From assembly GCF_014202425.1 (NCBI RefSeq), contig NZ_JACHGT010000012.1, positions 62,001 to 126,000 on the forward strand: a DNA stretch of 64,000 bases, written 5' to 3'. A program made the position numbers and the translations under genes. Every line of letters starts with the position of its first letter. Position 1 is the first letter of the stretch. Of this stretch, positions 56,501-64,000 are shown one piece after another. The stretch comes from Phytomonospora endophytica (lineage in GTDB: Bacteria; Actinomycetota; Actinomycetes; Mycobacteriales; Micromonosporaceae). The notes under the pieces are model-generated. The model did not search any database. It worked only from the letters and a program-made list of their open reading frames with translations, and was not told the DNA's origin.

Positions 56501-57466
56501 CGGCGGGATCACCGGAACGCAGTCGAGGACCATGCCCATCGGCGAGTTGCCGGTGGTCGAGAAGGCCGCGACGACCTTGAGCCGCTTGAGGGCACGGACC
56601 TTCTTCTGGCCCTTGCCGGAGCGGATCGTCTCGCGCAGGGACTCCGACTCGTCGTTCAGGTCGAGGTTGGCGAGGAGCTCCTTGATGGCCTCCGCACCCA
56701 TGCCGCCCTTGAAGTAGTCGCCGAAGCGGTCGTAGAGCTCGCGGTAGAGGAGCTCGTCACCGATCAGCTGCTTCGAGTCCAGCTTGCGGAAGGTGTCCAT
56801 CACCTCTTCGAGGCGGTCGATCTCCCGCTGGGCCTTGTCGCGCAGCTGGCGCATCTCGCGCTCGCCGCCCTCCTTGACCTTGCGGCGGACGTCCGAGCGG
56901 GCGCCCTCGGCCTCAAGCTCGGCCAGGTCGGCCTCCAGCTTCGAGGCGCGCTTCTCCAGCTCGGAGTCGCGCAGGTTCTCCAGCTGGCGCTTCTCGGCGG
57001 CGATCTCGTTCTCGACCGTCGACATGTCGCGCGTGCGGGCCTCGGCGTCGACCGAGGTGATCACGTACGCGGCGAAGTAGATGATCTTCTCAAGGTCCTT
57101 CGGCGCGATGTCGAGCAAGTAGCCCAACCGCGACGGGACGCCCTTGAAGTACCAGATGTGGGTGACGGCGGCGGCCAGCTCGATGTGGCCCATCCGCTCA
57201 CGGCGCACCTTCGCGCGGGTCACCTCGACGCCGCAGCGCTCACAGATGATGCCCTTGAAGCGGACGCGCTTGTACTTGCCGCAGTAGCACTCCCAGTCGC
57301 GGGTCGGGCCGAAGATCTTCTCGCAGAAGAGCCCGTCCTTTTCCGGCTTGAGCGTGCGGTAGTTGATCGTCTCCGGCTTCTTGACCTCGCCGTGCGACCA
57401 CTGACGGATGTCCTCTGCTGTGGCCAGACCGATCCGAAGCTCATCGAAGAAGTTCACGTCGAGCAC
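53573..57466 (-). CDS. rpoC: DNA-directed RNA polymerase subunit beta prime
   Basis: The largest polymerase subunit. The 1297-residue product starts [10 protein letters not shown] at GTG 57466, has the first zinc site at Cys60, Cys62, Cys75 and Cys78, a long coiled-coil insertion around 140-250 typical of actinobacteria, the catalytic N-A-D-F-D-G-D near residue 535 binding Mg2+, and the second Cys cluster ([11 protein letters not shown]). The end G-G-T-F-stop is duplicated 62 bp downstream. It follows rpoB by 83 nt. Confidence 0.98.
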   Translation of the reverse strand: MLDVNFFDELRIGLATAEDIRQWSHGEVKKPETINYRTLKPEKDGLFCEKIFGPTRDWECYCGKYKRVRFKGIICERCGVEVTRAKVRRERMGHIELAAAVTHIWYFKGVPSRLGYLLDIAPKDLEKIIYFAAYVITSVDAEARTRDMSTVENEIAAEKRQLENLRDSELEKRASKLEADLAELEAEGARSDVRRKVKEGGEREMRQLRDKAQREIDRLEEVMDTFRKLDSKQLIGDELLYRELYDRFGDYFKGGMGAEAIKELLANLDLNDESESLRETIRSGKGQKKVRALKRLKVVAAFSTTGNSPMGMVLDCVPVIPPELRPMVQLDGGRFATSDLNDLYRRVINRNNRLKRLIDLGAPEIIVNNEKRMLQESVDALFDNGRRGRPVTGPGNRPLKSLSDMLKGKQGRFRQNLLGKRVDYSGRSVIVVGPRLKLHQCGLPKQMALELFKPFVMKRLVDLNHAQNIKSAKRMVERARPVVWDVLEEVITEHPVMLNRAPTLHRLGIQAFEPQLVEGKAIQIHPLVCTAFNADFDGDQMAVHVPLSAEAQAEARILMLSSNNILKPSDGRPVTMPTQDMIIGLYHLTHGRDDVIGNGRSFSSLAEAIMALDAGVLNLASPIKILLDGVYAVDNGPGVPAFEGPEGWEPGTPLVLDTTLGRVLFNETLPVDYRFVNYEVRKGQLSDIVNDLAERYPKVQLAASLDALKEAGFHWATWSGVTIGIEDVVPPARKPEILERYEKDAERIEKQYQRGLMTAEERRGELIEIWTKATNEIAKELDHSLPQENPLWKMINSGARGNMLQLRQIAAIRGLVANPKGEIIPRPIKSSLREGLSVLEYFISTHGSRKGLADTALRTADSGYLTRRLVDVSQDVIVREEDCGTERAIRLPIAEKHEDGSIIKHEHAETAVYARTIAEDVSDAKGKVIVAEGTDLSAPMIDELVANGVIEVRVRSVLTCESAIGVCGACYGRSMPTGQRVDIGEAVGIIAAQSIGEPGTQLTMRTFHTGGVAGDDITQGLPRVQEIFEARVPKGKTSIAEVAGRIRIEDSDKSRKIIIVPDDGGEEVVYDKVSRRVRMNVHEGGHVNVGEKLHVGTVDPHELLRILGPRQVQMHLVDEVQKVYRSQGVMIHDKHIEIIVRQMLKRVTVIDSGATEFLPGSLTDRARFETENRRIVSEGQEPASGRPVLMGITKASLATDSWLSAASFQETTRVLTEAAMNAKGDNLVGLKENVIIGKLIPAGTGIAKYRNVRVEPTEEAKARVYSMSGYDEPSGFGFGPGGGAAVPLDDFDIGGTF

Positions 57467-57549
57467 TAGGTTTCAATCCCCTTGTTGCTAGATCTGGTTC
57501 TCTGGGATTTGTGGGGCCGGGCTGTCACACCCGGCCCCGTCGATCTGGC

Positions 57550-60500
57550 TTAAGCGCCTTCGAGGTCGACGCTGCTCGGCTCGTGCCGGGACAGGTCGAT
57601 ACCGAGCTCCTCCGCCGCGCGGAAGATCTCGTCGTCGGTGTCGCGCATTTCGAGCGCCACGCCGTCGCTGGAGAGCACCTCGACGTTCAGGCACAGCGAC
57701 TGCAGCTCCTTCAGGAGCACCTTGAACGACTCCGGAACACCGGGCTCGGGGATGTTCTCCCCCTTCACCACGGCCTCGTAGACCTTCACGCGGCCGACGA
57801 CGTCGTCGGACTTGATGGTCAGGAGCTCCTGCAGGGCGTAAGCGGCGCCGTACGCCTGCATCGCCCAGCACTCCATCTCACCGAAACGCTGGCCGCCGAA
57901 CTGCGCCTTACCACCCAGCGGCTGCTGCGTGATCATCGAGTACGGACCGGTCGAACGCGCGTGGATCTTGTCGTCGACGAGGTGGTTGAGCTTCAGGATG
58001 TACATGTAGCCCACCGCGATGGCGTCCGGGATCGGCTCACCGGAACGGCCGTCGTACAGCCGCGCCTTGCCGTTACCGCCGACCATGCGCTCGCCGTCGC
58101 GGTTGGGGAGGGTGTTCTCCAGCAGCCCGACGATCTCGTCTTCCTTGACACCGTCGAAGACCGGGGTACCGACGTTGCTGTCGGCCGGCGCCTCACTGGC
58201 ACCGATCGCGTGCAGCGCCTTCTTCCAGTCGGCGTCGTCGCCCTCGATCTTCCAGCCGCGCTTGGCGATCCACCCGAGGTGGACCTCAAGAACCTGGCCG
58301 ATGTTCATACGGCCGGGGACACCCAGCGGGTTCAGCACGACGTCCACGGGGGTGCCGTCCTCAAGGAACGGCATGTCCTCCTGCGGGACGATCTTCGAGA
58401 TGACGCCCTTGTTGCCGTGCCGGCCGGCGAGCTTGTCACCGTCGGAGATCTTCCGCTTCTGGGCGACGTACACGCGCACCAGCTCGTTCACGCCCGGGGA
58501 CAGCTCGTCGCCGTCGTCGCGCGAGAACGTGCGGACACCGATGACCGTGCCGGTCTCACCGTGCGGAACCTTCAGCGAGGTGTCGCGGACCTCGCGCGCC
58601 TTCTCACCGAAGATCGCGCGGAGCAGCCGCTCCTCCGGGGTCAGCTCGGTCTCGCCCTTGGGCGTGACCTTACCGACGAGGATGTCGCCGTCGCGGACCT
58701 CGGCGCCGATGCGGATGATCCCGCGCTCGTCGAGGTCGGCCAGCATCTCCTCGGAGACGTTCGGGATGTCCCGGGTGATCTCCTCCGGACCCAGCTTGGT
58801 GTCGCGGGCGTCGACCTCGTGCTCCTCGATGTGCACCGAGGTGAGCTCGTCCTCCTGCACGAGGCGCTGCGACAGGATGATCGCGTCCTCGTAGTTGTGG
58901 CCCTCCCACGACATGAACGCCACGAGGAGGTTCTTGCCGAGCGCCATCTCACCCTTTTCGGTGGACGGACCATCGGCCAGGACCTGACCGCGCTCGACGC
59001 GGTCGCCCTCGTTGACCACGGGGATCTGGTTGACGCAGGTGCCCGCGTTCGACCGGCGGAACTTGTGCAGCAGGTAGGTACGACGGTGGCCGTCGTCCTG
59101 GTGCACGGTCACGTAGTCGGCGCACAGGTCCTCGACGACACCGGCCTCTTCGGCGACGACGACGTCACCGGCGTCGACCGCGGCACGGTACTCCATGCCC
59201 GTACCGACGACCGGGGACTTCGGACGGATCAGCGGCACCGCCTGGCGCTGCATGTTCGCGCCCATGAGGGCACGGTTGGCGTCGTCGTGCTCCAGGAACG
59301 GGATCATCGCGGTCGCGACCGAGGTCATCTGCCGCGGCGAGACGTCCATGTAGTCGACGGAGCTGGCCGGCGCGAGGTCGGCCTCACCGCCCTTACGGCG
59401 GACGAGGACGCGGTCCTCGGCGAAGGAACCGTCGCTGCGCAGCGGCGTGTTCGCCTGCGCCTTGATGTAACGGTCCTCTTCGTCGGCCGTCAGGTAGTCG
59501 ATCTGGTCGGTGACCTTGCCGTCGACGACCTTGCGGTACGGCGTCTCGATGAAGCCGAACGGGTTGACCCGCGCGAAGCTCGACAGGGCGCCGATCAGGC
59601 CGATGTTCGGGCCTTCCGGCGTCTCGATCGGGCACATCCGGCCGTAGTGCGACGGGTGGACGTCACGGACCTCCATGCCGGCGCGGTCGCGCGAAAGACC
59701 ACCCGGGCCCAGCGCGGACAGCCGACGACGGTGGGTCATGCCCGCGAGCGGGTTGACCTGGTCCATGAACTGCGACAGCTGCGAGGTGCCGAAGAACTCC
59801 TTGATCGCCGCCACGACGGGACGGATGTTGATCAGGGTCTGCGGCGTGATGGCCTCGACGTCCTGCGTCGTCATGCGCTCGCGGACGACGCGCTCCATCC
59901 GGGACAGGCCGACACGGACCTGGTTCTGGATGAGCTCGCCGACGGTGCGCAGGCGGCGGTTGCCGAAGTGGTCGATGTCGTCGGCCTCGTAGCCCTCTTC
60001 GCCGTTGTGCAGGCGGACGAGGTACTCGATGGTGGCGACGAGGTCCTCTTCGGTGAGGGTGTTCGTCTGGACCGGGTTGTCGGCGTGGAACTTCTTGTTC
60101 AGCTTGTACCGGCCGACCTTGGCCATGTCGTAGCGCTTCGGGTTGAAGAACAGGTTCTCCAGCAGCGCCTGCGCGTTGTCCTTGGTCGGCGGCTCGCCCG
60201 GACGAAGCTTGCGGTATATATCGAGCAACGCCTCATCGGTGCCCGCGACGTGGTCCTTCTCCAGCGTGGCCATCATGATCTCGGACCAGCCGAAGCGCTC
60301 GCGGATCTGCTCGCCGCTCCAGCCGATGGCCTTCAGCAGGACCGTGACGGCCTGACGCCGCTTCCGGTCGATGCGGACACCGACGGTCTCGCGCTTGTCG
60401 ACGTCGAACTCCAGCCACGCGCCACGGCCGGGGATGACCTTGACGAGGGAGAGGTCGCGGTCGCTGGTCTTGTCCGGCTGCTTGTCGAAGTACACGCCGG

Positions 60501-60987
60501 GAGAGCGGACGAGCTGGGAGACGACGACACGCTCGGTGCCGTTGATGATGAACGTCCCCTTCGGGGTCATCATCGGGAAGTCACCCATGAACACCGTCTG
60601 GCTCTTGATCTCACCGGTGTTGTGGTTGATGAACTCCGCGGTGACGAACAGCGGGGCGCAATAGGTGAGGTCCTTCTCCTTGCACTCCTCGGTGGAGGCT
60701 TTCACCTCGTCGAAGCGCGGATTCGAGAAGGAGAGGGACATCGTGCCCGAAAAGTCCTCAATGGGACTGATTTCTTCGAGGATCTCGTCAAGACCGCACT
60801 TAGGCGAGGTCTCGTCGGAGACCCTGGAACGCCAAGCCTCATTGCCGACGAGCCAGTCGAAGGACTCGTTTTGGATGGCGAGGAGGTTGGGTACCTCAAG
60901 GGTCTCTTTGATCCTGCCGAATGAAATCCGACGAGGAGCGAGTGCGCTCGTAGTGAGATTGGTCTTCGCAGGGCGGGAAGCTGCCAA
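57550..60987 (-). CDS. rpoB: DNA-directed RNA polymerase subunit beta
   Basis: The second large polymerase subunit and rifampicin target. TTG 60987 is chosen: it follows GGAAGGA and gives the actinobacterial start [10 protein letters not shown], 1145 residues; the frame open to 61035 lies in the leader. In the rifampicin region Asp409, His419 and Ser424 (E. coli 516, 526, 531) are wild type, but the residue equal to E. coli Asn518 is Val411. Followed by rpoC. Upstream are a leader of ~140 nt and a clear promoter; rplJ/rplL are not within the following 3 kb. Confidence 0.98.
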   Translation of the reverse strand: MAASRPAKTNLTTSALAPRRISFGRIKETLEVPNLLAIQNESFDWLVGNEAWRSRVSDETSPKCGLDEILEEISPIEDFSGTMSLSFSNPRFDEVKASTEECKEKDLTYCAPLFVTAEFINHNTGEIKSQTVFMGDFPMMTPKGTFIINGTERVVVSQLVRSPGVYFDKQPDKTSDRDLSLVKVIPGRGAWLEFDVDKRETVGVRIDRKRRQAVTVLLKAIGWSGEQIRERFGWSEIMMATLEKDHVAGTDEALLDIYRKLRPGEPPTKDNAQALLENLFFNPKRYDMAKVGRYKLNKKFHADNPVQTNTLTEEDLVATIEYLVRLHNGEEGYEADDIDHFGNRRLRTVGELIQNQVRVGLSRMERVVRERMTTQDVEAITPQTLINIRPVVAAIKEFFGTSQLSQFMDQVNPLAGMTHRRRLSALGPGGLSRDRAGMEVRDVHPSHYGRMCPIETPEGPNIGLIGALSSFARVNPFGFIETPYRKVVDGKVTDQIDYLTADEEDRYIKAQANTPLRSDGSFAEDRVLVRRKGGEADLAPASSVDYMDVSPRQMTSVATAMIPFLEHDDANRALMGANMQRQAVPLIRPKSPVVGTGMEYRAAVDAGDVVVAEEAGVVEDLCADYVTVHQDDGHRRTYLLHKFRRSNAGTCVNQIPVVNEGDRVERGQVLADGPSTEKGEMALGKNLLVAFMSWEGHNYEDAIILSQRLVQEDELTSVHIEEHEVDARDTKLGPEEITRDIPNVSEEMLADLDERGIIRIGAEVRDGDILVGKVTPKGETELTPEERLLRAIFGEKAREVRDTSLKVPHGETGTVIGVRTFSRDDGDELSPGVNELVRVYVAQKRKISDGDKLAGRHGNKGVISKIVPQEDMPFLEDGTPVDVVLNPLGVPGRMNIGQVLEVHLGWIAKRGWKIEGDDADWKKALHAIGASEAPADSNVGTPVFDGVKEDEIVGLLENTLPNRDGERMVGGNGKARLYDGRSGEPIPDAIAVGYMYILKLNHLVDDKIHARSTGPYSMITQQPLGGKAQFGGQRFGEMECWAMQAYGAAYALQELLTIKSDDVVGRVKVYEAVVKGENIPEPGVPESFKVLLKELQSLCLNVEVLSSDGVALEMRDTDDEIFRAAEELGIDLSRHEPSSVDLEGA

Positions 60988-61035
60988 GATGCGTCCTTCC
61001 GAGGACCTGTGTTGCAACGGCCGTTTAGCGCGCAC

Positions 61036-61677
61036 CCCACGCGGCCCGTGTCAAACTCCCATAACCGGACATTTAGCCGATTAAAGGGCAGTTACCCACG
61101 GGTTCAAGAGTGAGAGGGCAGCGCAAACTAGCAGTGTAGCCGAAGCACAGACGACTGTCCAGGCGCCCTCTAGAACCCCCGGCCGGACGCCTCTTGGAAC
61201 CAGTATGGCCACGCGTGAGTGGCGTTGTCTGCGCATAGCTTGCCTTGACGGAGGTCACGTCGTCAAGGGGACGGCCGGATTTGGTCACGAAGCCGTCACG
61301 GTGAAGGAAGTGGCGGGCGTGACTGGAGTGATGACGAATGGGAGAGGCGGCGGGGAGTTTACTGAGGTGGAGCCAGGACTAGCGCTTTCGAACAGGTGAT
61401 CGCGATACGCAAAGAGGCCCGGCGGGGACGAAGGGGACGCGAAGCCCGCGGCGGAAGTGAAGACCCCCAGCCCGCCCCGGCTACCCCCGCGGTTGCCCTA
61501 TCGGCCTTGGCGGCGCCGCAGCTCGTGCGTAAGTTGACCTGACCGGGCGGCCCGTAGCCCGGCAGTCACGCCCCGTGAACTCGGTGACGTGCGCCATTCA
61601 GCCCGAACCGACGGCTTCCAGCCGCGCTTTACGCACCCCATTCATGCCTATTCATCCACTTTCCTTCAGGAGTGATC
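61036..61677. other. Divergent region between rpoB and a membrane protein gene
   Basis: Holds the rpoB leader (61036-61126) and promoter (61133-61161). The remaining 500 bp toward 61677 has no recognisable gene; a 64-codon frame at 61205-61399 lacks a ribosome binding site and family features. No rplJ/rplL sequence is present. Confidence 0.65.
61133..61161 (-). promoter_or_regulatory. Promoter of rpoB-rpoC
   Basis: On the minus strand: -35 TGGACA (61161-61156), 17-bp spacer, -10 TACACT (61138-61133), each close to the housekeeping consensus. The predicted start near 61126 gives a leader of about 140 nt. A sequence with GGCTACACTGCTAG around the -10 is what I would expect for an actinobacterial rpoB promoter. 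Confidence 0.85.
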
Positions 61678-62493
61678 GTGGACAACGCCGTCCCCCCGCC
61701 CCCTCCGCCCTTCGCCCCTCCGCCCGGGCCCGCGCCGGTCGTGCCGCCGCGCAAGAGTCCCGTGTATCGCCGGTGGTGGTTCATCGTCGGCGCCGTCGTG
61801 CTCCTGCTGTGCGTGTGCGGCGGTGGCGTCGCCGCGCTCAACTCCGGCGGCGACGACGCATCGCCGAACTCGGCGAACAACGCGCCGGGCGAGGAGCCCA
61901 AGGACGAGGCCCCCGCCGACGACACGGCGGCCGAGCCCGAGACCGACCCCTACGACGACGAGTACGGCACCTTCGAGGCCGTCGAGAAGTCCGGCAGCGG
62001 CGACACCGTCCTCAAGCTGCCCGCCGGCGCACGCGCCGGAATCGTGACCGCCCGCCACGACGGTTCGGCGAACTTCATCATCAGCGGACTCGACAAGGAC
62101 AACGAACCGACCGGTGACCTGCTCGTCAACACCATCGGCAACTACAAGGGCAGCACGGCCTTCGGCCTGAGCGCCCTCGGCGAACCCGCGACCTTCGAGG
62201 TCAAGGCCGACGGCGACTGGACGATCACGATCGCCCCGCTATCGGCCGCCAAGGCCCTCCCGTCCCCGGCGAAAGGCGGCGGCGACGCCGTGTACCGCTA
62301 CGACGGAGACGCGGCGACGTGGGACGCCGAGCACTCGGGTCAGGCGAACTTCATCGTCACGCAGTATCCGCTCGGCGGCTTCCCGAACCTCGCGATCAAC
62401 GAGATCGGGAAGTACGAGGGCACGGTCGCGGCGAAAGCCGGACCGTCGATCGTCACCGTCATGGCCGACGGCAAGTGGAGTCTGACGGCCTAA
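61678..62493 (+). CDS. Membrane-anchored protein with two tandem beta-rich repeats
   Basis: A 271-residue protein: Pro-rich cytoplasmic N-terminus (1-30), one transmembrane helix (about 35-55) with a C-V-C-G-G-G exit, an acidic linker, then two homologous ~75-residue domains. Each has S-G-S/K-G-G-G-D, a central S-A/Q-N-F-I-I/V and an N-x-I-G-N/K-Y-K/E-G-x end, and a final A-D-G-D/K-W-T/S-I/L. The repeated domain resembles secreted beta-sandwich modules; family not named. GTG 61678 follows AGGAG at 5 nt; GTG 61672 overlaps that site. Confidence 0.8.
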   Translation: MDNAVPPPPPPFAPPPGPAPVVPPRKSPVYRRWWFIVGAVVLLLCVCGGGVAALNSGGDDASPNSANNAPGEEPKDEAPADDTAAEPETDPYDDEYGTFEAVEKSGSGDTVLKLPAGARAGIVTARHDGSANFIISGLDKDNEPTGDLLVNTIGNYKGSTAFGLSALGEPATFEVKADGDWTITIAPLSAAKALPSPAKGGGDAVYRYDGDAATWDAEHSGQANFIVTQYPLGGFPNLAINEIGKYEGTVAAKAGPSIVTVMADGKWSLTA

Positions 62494-62541
62494 CCCGAGC
62501 CGGGGCCGCGCGGAGTGAGGGCGCGGCCCCGTCGGGGCCTG

Positions 62542-62922
62542 TCACACCTCGACCAGCCCCGCCAGCGCGGCCGCGATGTCACCGACCTCGCGCAGTTCGC
62601 CCGAGGCGACCGCGATGGTCAGGTCGTAGGCCTCGTCGTTCGTCGCCGTCACCCGCACGCCGTTGAGTTCGAGGAACGTGTACGTCGCGAGCCAGGCCAA
62701 ACGCTTGTTGCCATCGACCAGTGGATGGAAACGCGCGATGGAGTGCATAAGCGCCGCAGCCTTCTCCAGCAGGTTCGGGTACTGCTCCTCCCCGAAGAGC
62801 ACTGTTCGTGGACGCTCCGCCGCCGAAGCCAAAAGGCCGGGATCCCGCAAGAGGACCCGGCCTTCGATCGCGGCTTCGGCAATGGTGGATAGGTGTTCAG
62901 CCGTGAGATAGATCAGGGTCAC
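62542..62922 (-). CDS. Doc-type toxin (Fic-fold kinase family)
   Basis: A 126-residue Doc/Fic-family toxin. The active-site motif is H-P-L-V-D-G-N-K-R at residues 66-74. The Lys73 where AMP-transferring Fic enzymes have Gly is the mark of Doc-type enzymes, which in phage P1 phosphorylate EF-Tu on a conserved Thr and stop translation. The start is GTG 62922, overlapping the antitoxin stop (GTGA), so both are cotranslated, antitoxin first. Target and activity here are inferred from family. Confidence 0.9.
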   Translation of the reverse strand: MTLIYLTAEHLSTIAEAAIEGRVLLRDPGLLASAAERPRTVLFGEEQYPNLLEKAAALMHSIARFHPLVDGNKRLAWLATYTFLELNGVRVTATNDEAYDLTIAVASGELREVGDIAAALAGLVEV

Positions 62923-63125
62923 GATTTACCGAGCCGGTCAAGCGCATCAGCGTAACGCGCCGCACCCGCACGCGCGATGTCTTCGACGGCACGGTCGACG
63001 CCATGCCGACGGATGTACTCGTCCACGGCGTTCACCACAAGGCTGTGCAGGCTTCGGTGTTCGCGCTCGGCGAGAGCCTTGGCACGAGCGTCGATGTCTT
63101 CGGGGAGCCGCAGGTTCATAGCCAT
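62919..63125 (-). CDS. Ribbon-helix-helix antitoxin
   Basis: A 68-residue protein of the Arc/MetJ-like ribbon-helix-helix fold: M-N-L-R-L-P-E-D forms the DNA-binding strand and D-A-R-A-K-A-L-A-E-R-E-H-R-S-L-H-S-L-V the two helices; the C-terminal half should neutralise the toxin. P1 Doc is paired with Phd, so a ribbon-helix-helix partner is a different antitoxin class. ATG 63125 or 63119 could be used. It overlaps the toxin gene by 4 nt and is preceded by a repeated GGTACC element likely to be its operator. Confidence 0.85.
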   Translation of the reverse strand: MAMNLRLPEDIDARAKALAEREHRSLHSLVVNAVDEYIRRHGVDRAVEDIARAGAARYADALDRLGKS

Positions 63126-63133
63126 ACCATAAC

Positions 63134-63150
63134 GGTACCACTTCGGTACC
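63134..63150 (-). promoter_or_regulatory. Putative operator of the toxin-antitoxin pair
   Basis: GGTACC occurs at 63134-63139 and 63145-63150, each a palindrome, separated by 5 nt and 9 nt upstream of the antitoxin start. Centre-to-centre spacing is 11 bp, one helical turn, as expected for cooperative binding of a ribbon-helix-helix dimer pair. Confidence 0.65.
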
Positions 63151-63230
63151 ATCGAAATTGTCATGCGCGGAATTGTCGCGTATTGACTAATCTCGGTACG
63201 TGGCGGGTTGCTCGTCTTTACGGTGTCCCC

Positions 63231-63878
63231 ATGCGCATCCTCCTCATCGGCGCCGGCGGCATGGTCGGCAGCCGCGTCGCCACCGAAGCACTGCGGCGTG
63301 GCCATGACGTCGTCGCCGTCACTCGCAGCGGCCGGGCCGACGGTGTCCCGCCGAGTCCGCGCCTTTCGCGCGTCTCCGCCGACGCGAACGACCCGAAGGC
63401 CGTGGCGGAACTCGCGGAGGGCGTCGACGTGGTCGTCGCGGCCGTGGCGCCGCCACGGGACGGGTCGCCGCCGACGGGCCCGTTCCTGGCGGTGGCGAGC
63501 GCGATCATCGACGGGACGCGTGAGTCGGGCACCCGGCGTCTCGTCTGGGTGGGCGGCGCGGGGAGTCTGGAGGTCGGCGGCGGTATGCGCCTGTCGGACA
63601 CGGCCGACTTCCCCGACGCCTACAAGGGTGAGGCGGCCGCTCAGGGCGAGGTCCTGGACGTGTTCCGCGAGATCACCGACCTGGACTGGACCTACGTCTC
63701 CCCCGCCGCCTCGATCGCGCCGGGTGAGCGCACGGGCGAGTTCCGGGTCGGCGCGAATCGCCTGTTGACCGACGCGAAGGGCCGCAGCCACATCAGCGCG
63801 GAGGACTACGCGGTGGCGCTGGTCGACGCGCTGGAGAGCGGCGACCACGTGCGCGAACGCATCACGGTCGCCTATTGA
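63231..63878 (+). CDS. NAD(P)-binding atypical SDR protein
   Basis: A 215-residue Rossmann-fold protein of the NAD(P)H-binding / NmrA-like atypical short-chain dehydrogenase group. The nucleotide motif G-A-G-G-M-V-G-S is at residues 8-15, followed by R-R-G-H-D-V-V-A-V-T-R. It has no classic Tyr-x-x-x-Lys catalytic pair. Such proteins reduce small substrates or sense redox state. ATG 63231 begins directly at the first strand. Its stop overlaps or adjoins the convergent GNAT gene. Confidence 0.85.
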   Translation: MRILLIGAGGMVGSRVATEALRRGHDVVAVTRSGRADGVPPSPRLSRVSADANDPKAVAELAEGVDVVVAAVAPPRDGSPPTGPFLAVASAIIDGTRESGTRRLVWVGGAGSLEVGGGMRLSDTADFPDAYKGEAAAQGEVLDVFREITDLDWTYVSPAASIAPGERTGEFRVGANRLLTDAKGRSHISAEDYAVALVDALESGDHVRERITVAY

Positions 63879-64000
63879 CGCAGGTCTTTGGTCATGAACA
63901 CGCGGCTGGTCCCCGGCGGTTCGCAGGGGACTTCGCCGAGGTCGGTCCACCCGTGCTTCCGGTAGAAGCCCGGTGCCTGGAAGGTGATCGTGTAGAGCAC
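63872..64000 (-). CDS. GNAT acetyltransferase, N-terminus cut by window edge
   Basis: The minus-strand frame from the right edge to TAG at 63872 reads 42 residues with T-F-Q-A-P-G-F-Y-R-K-H-G-W and G-T-S-R-V-F-M-T-K-D-L. This is the usual C-terminal end of a GNAT acetyltransferase (motif B onwards). The rest is outside the window. Its stop overlaps the end of the convergent SDR gene. Confidence 0.85.
   Translation of the reverse strand: MLYTITFQAPGFYRKHGWTDLGEVPCEPPGTSRVFMTKDLRQ

Noticed and set aside
53561-57469. 1302-codon plus-strand frame opposite rpoC, and similar long frames opposite rpoB and fusA
   Set aside because: Mirror frames caused by high GC at third positions; the minus strand encodes the unmistakable polymerase and EF-G proteins.
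61205-61399. 64-codon frame upstream of rpoB
   Set aside because: No ribosome binding site, no family resemblance, and it lies antisense to the rpoB promoter side.

Overview
The window is chromosomal DNA from a high-GC actinobacterium. Evidence: GC-rich coding throughout, frequent GTG/TTG starts, zinc-binding Cys versions of S4, S14, L36 and adenylate kinase, Ala/Lys/Glu-rich tails on L17, L22 and S3, and actinobacterial families such as DUF1707, CGNR/ABATE regulators and DUF4190-like membrane proteins. The composition and a rare inserted gene cargo suggest the Micromonosporales/Glycomycetales side of the phylum, but the species cannot be named from sequence alone.

The backbone, all on the minus strand and read from right to left, is the transcription/translation superoperon: rpoB-rpoC (60987-53573), rpsL-rpsG-fusA-tuf (48495-43820), the S10 block rpsJ-rplC-rplD-rplW-rplB-rpsS-rplV-rpsC-rplP-rpmC-rpsQ (43501-38096), the spc block rplN-rplX-rplE-rpsN-rpsH-rplF-rplR / rpsE-rpmD-rplO / secY-adk-map (38086-29973), and the alpha block infA-rpmJ-rpsM-rpsK-rpsD-rpoA-rplQ-truA (18060-13308).

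Three things break this otherwise conserved order. (1) Between map and infA lie about 11.9 kb of accessory genes in both orientations (two DUF1707 membrane proteins, a VOC protein, an oxidoreductase, an XRE-cupin regulator with a divergent metallo-beta-lactamase-fold hydrolase, PnuC, a decayed ECF sigma factor, a decayed DUF899 gene, a secreted M4 metalloprotease with a C-terminal propeller-like region, and two related membrane-anchored proteins). It also contains a 1.2-kb non-coding array of two interleaved repeat families. (2) The normally adjacent rplR and rpsE are separated by 880 bp of non-coding, hairpin-rich repetitive DNA. (3) Between rpsL and rpoC are two DUF4190-like membrane proteins, two lipoproteins, a small secreted protein and two solitary LuxR-type HTH proteins.

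The left end (1-13311) holds ordinary accessory genes: sulfatase, SGNH hydrolase with a clear promoter/operator, an RluA-type pseudouridine synthase, three acetyltransferases, an RsmC-like methyltransferase, an MFS exporter divergent from a CGNR regulator, and a long protein of unknown function. The right end (61678-64000) has a repeat-containing membrane protein, a Doc/ribbon-helix-helix toxin-antitoxin pair and an NAD(P)-binding protein.

Regulatory sequence visible by eye: canonical promoters for rpoB and rpsL, strong terminators after rplQ, rplO, rplR and tuf, a nested stem structure upstream of rpsM in the position of the classic S4-regulated alpha-operon leader, and inverted-repeat operators at four accessory loci.
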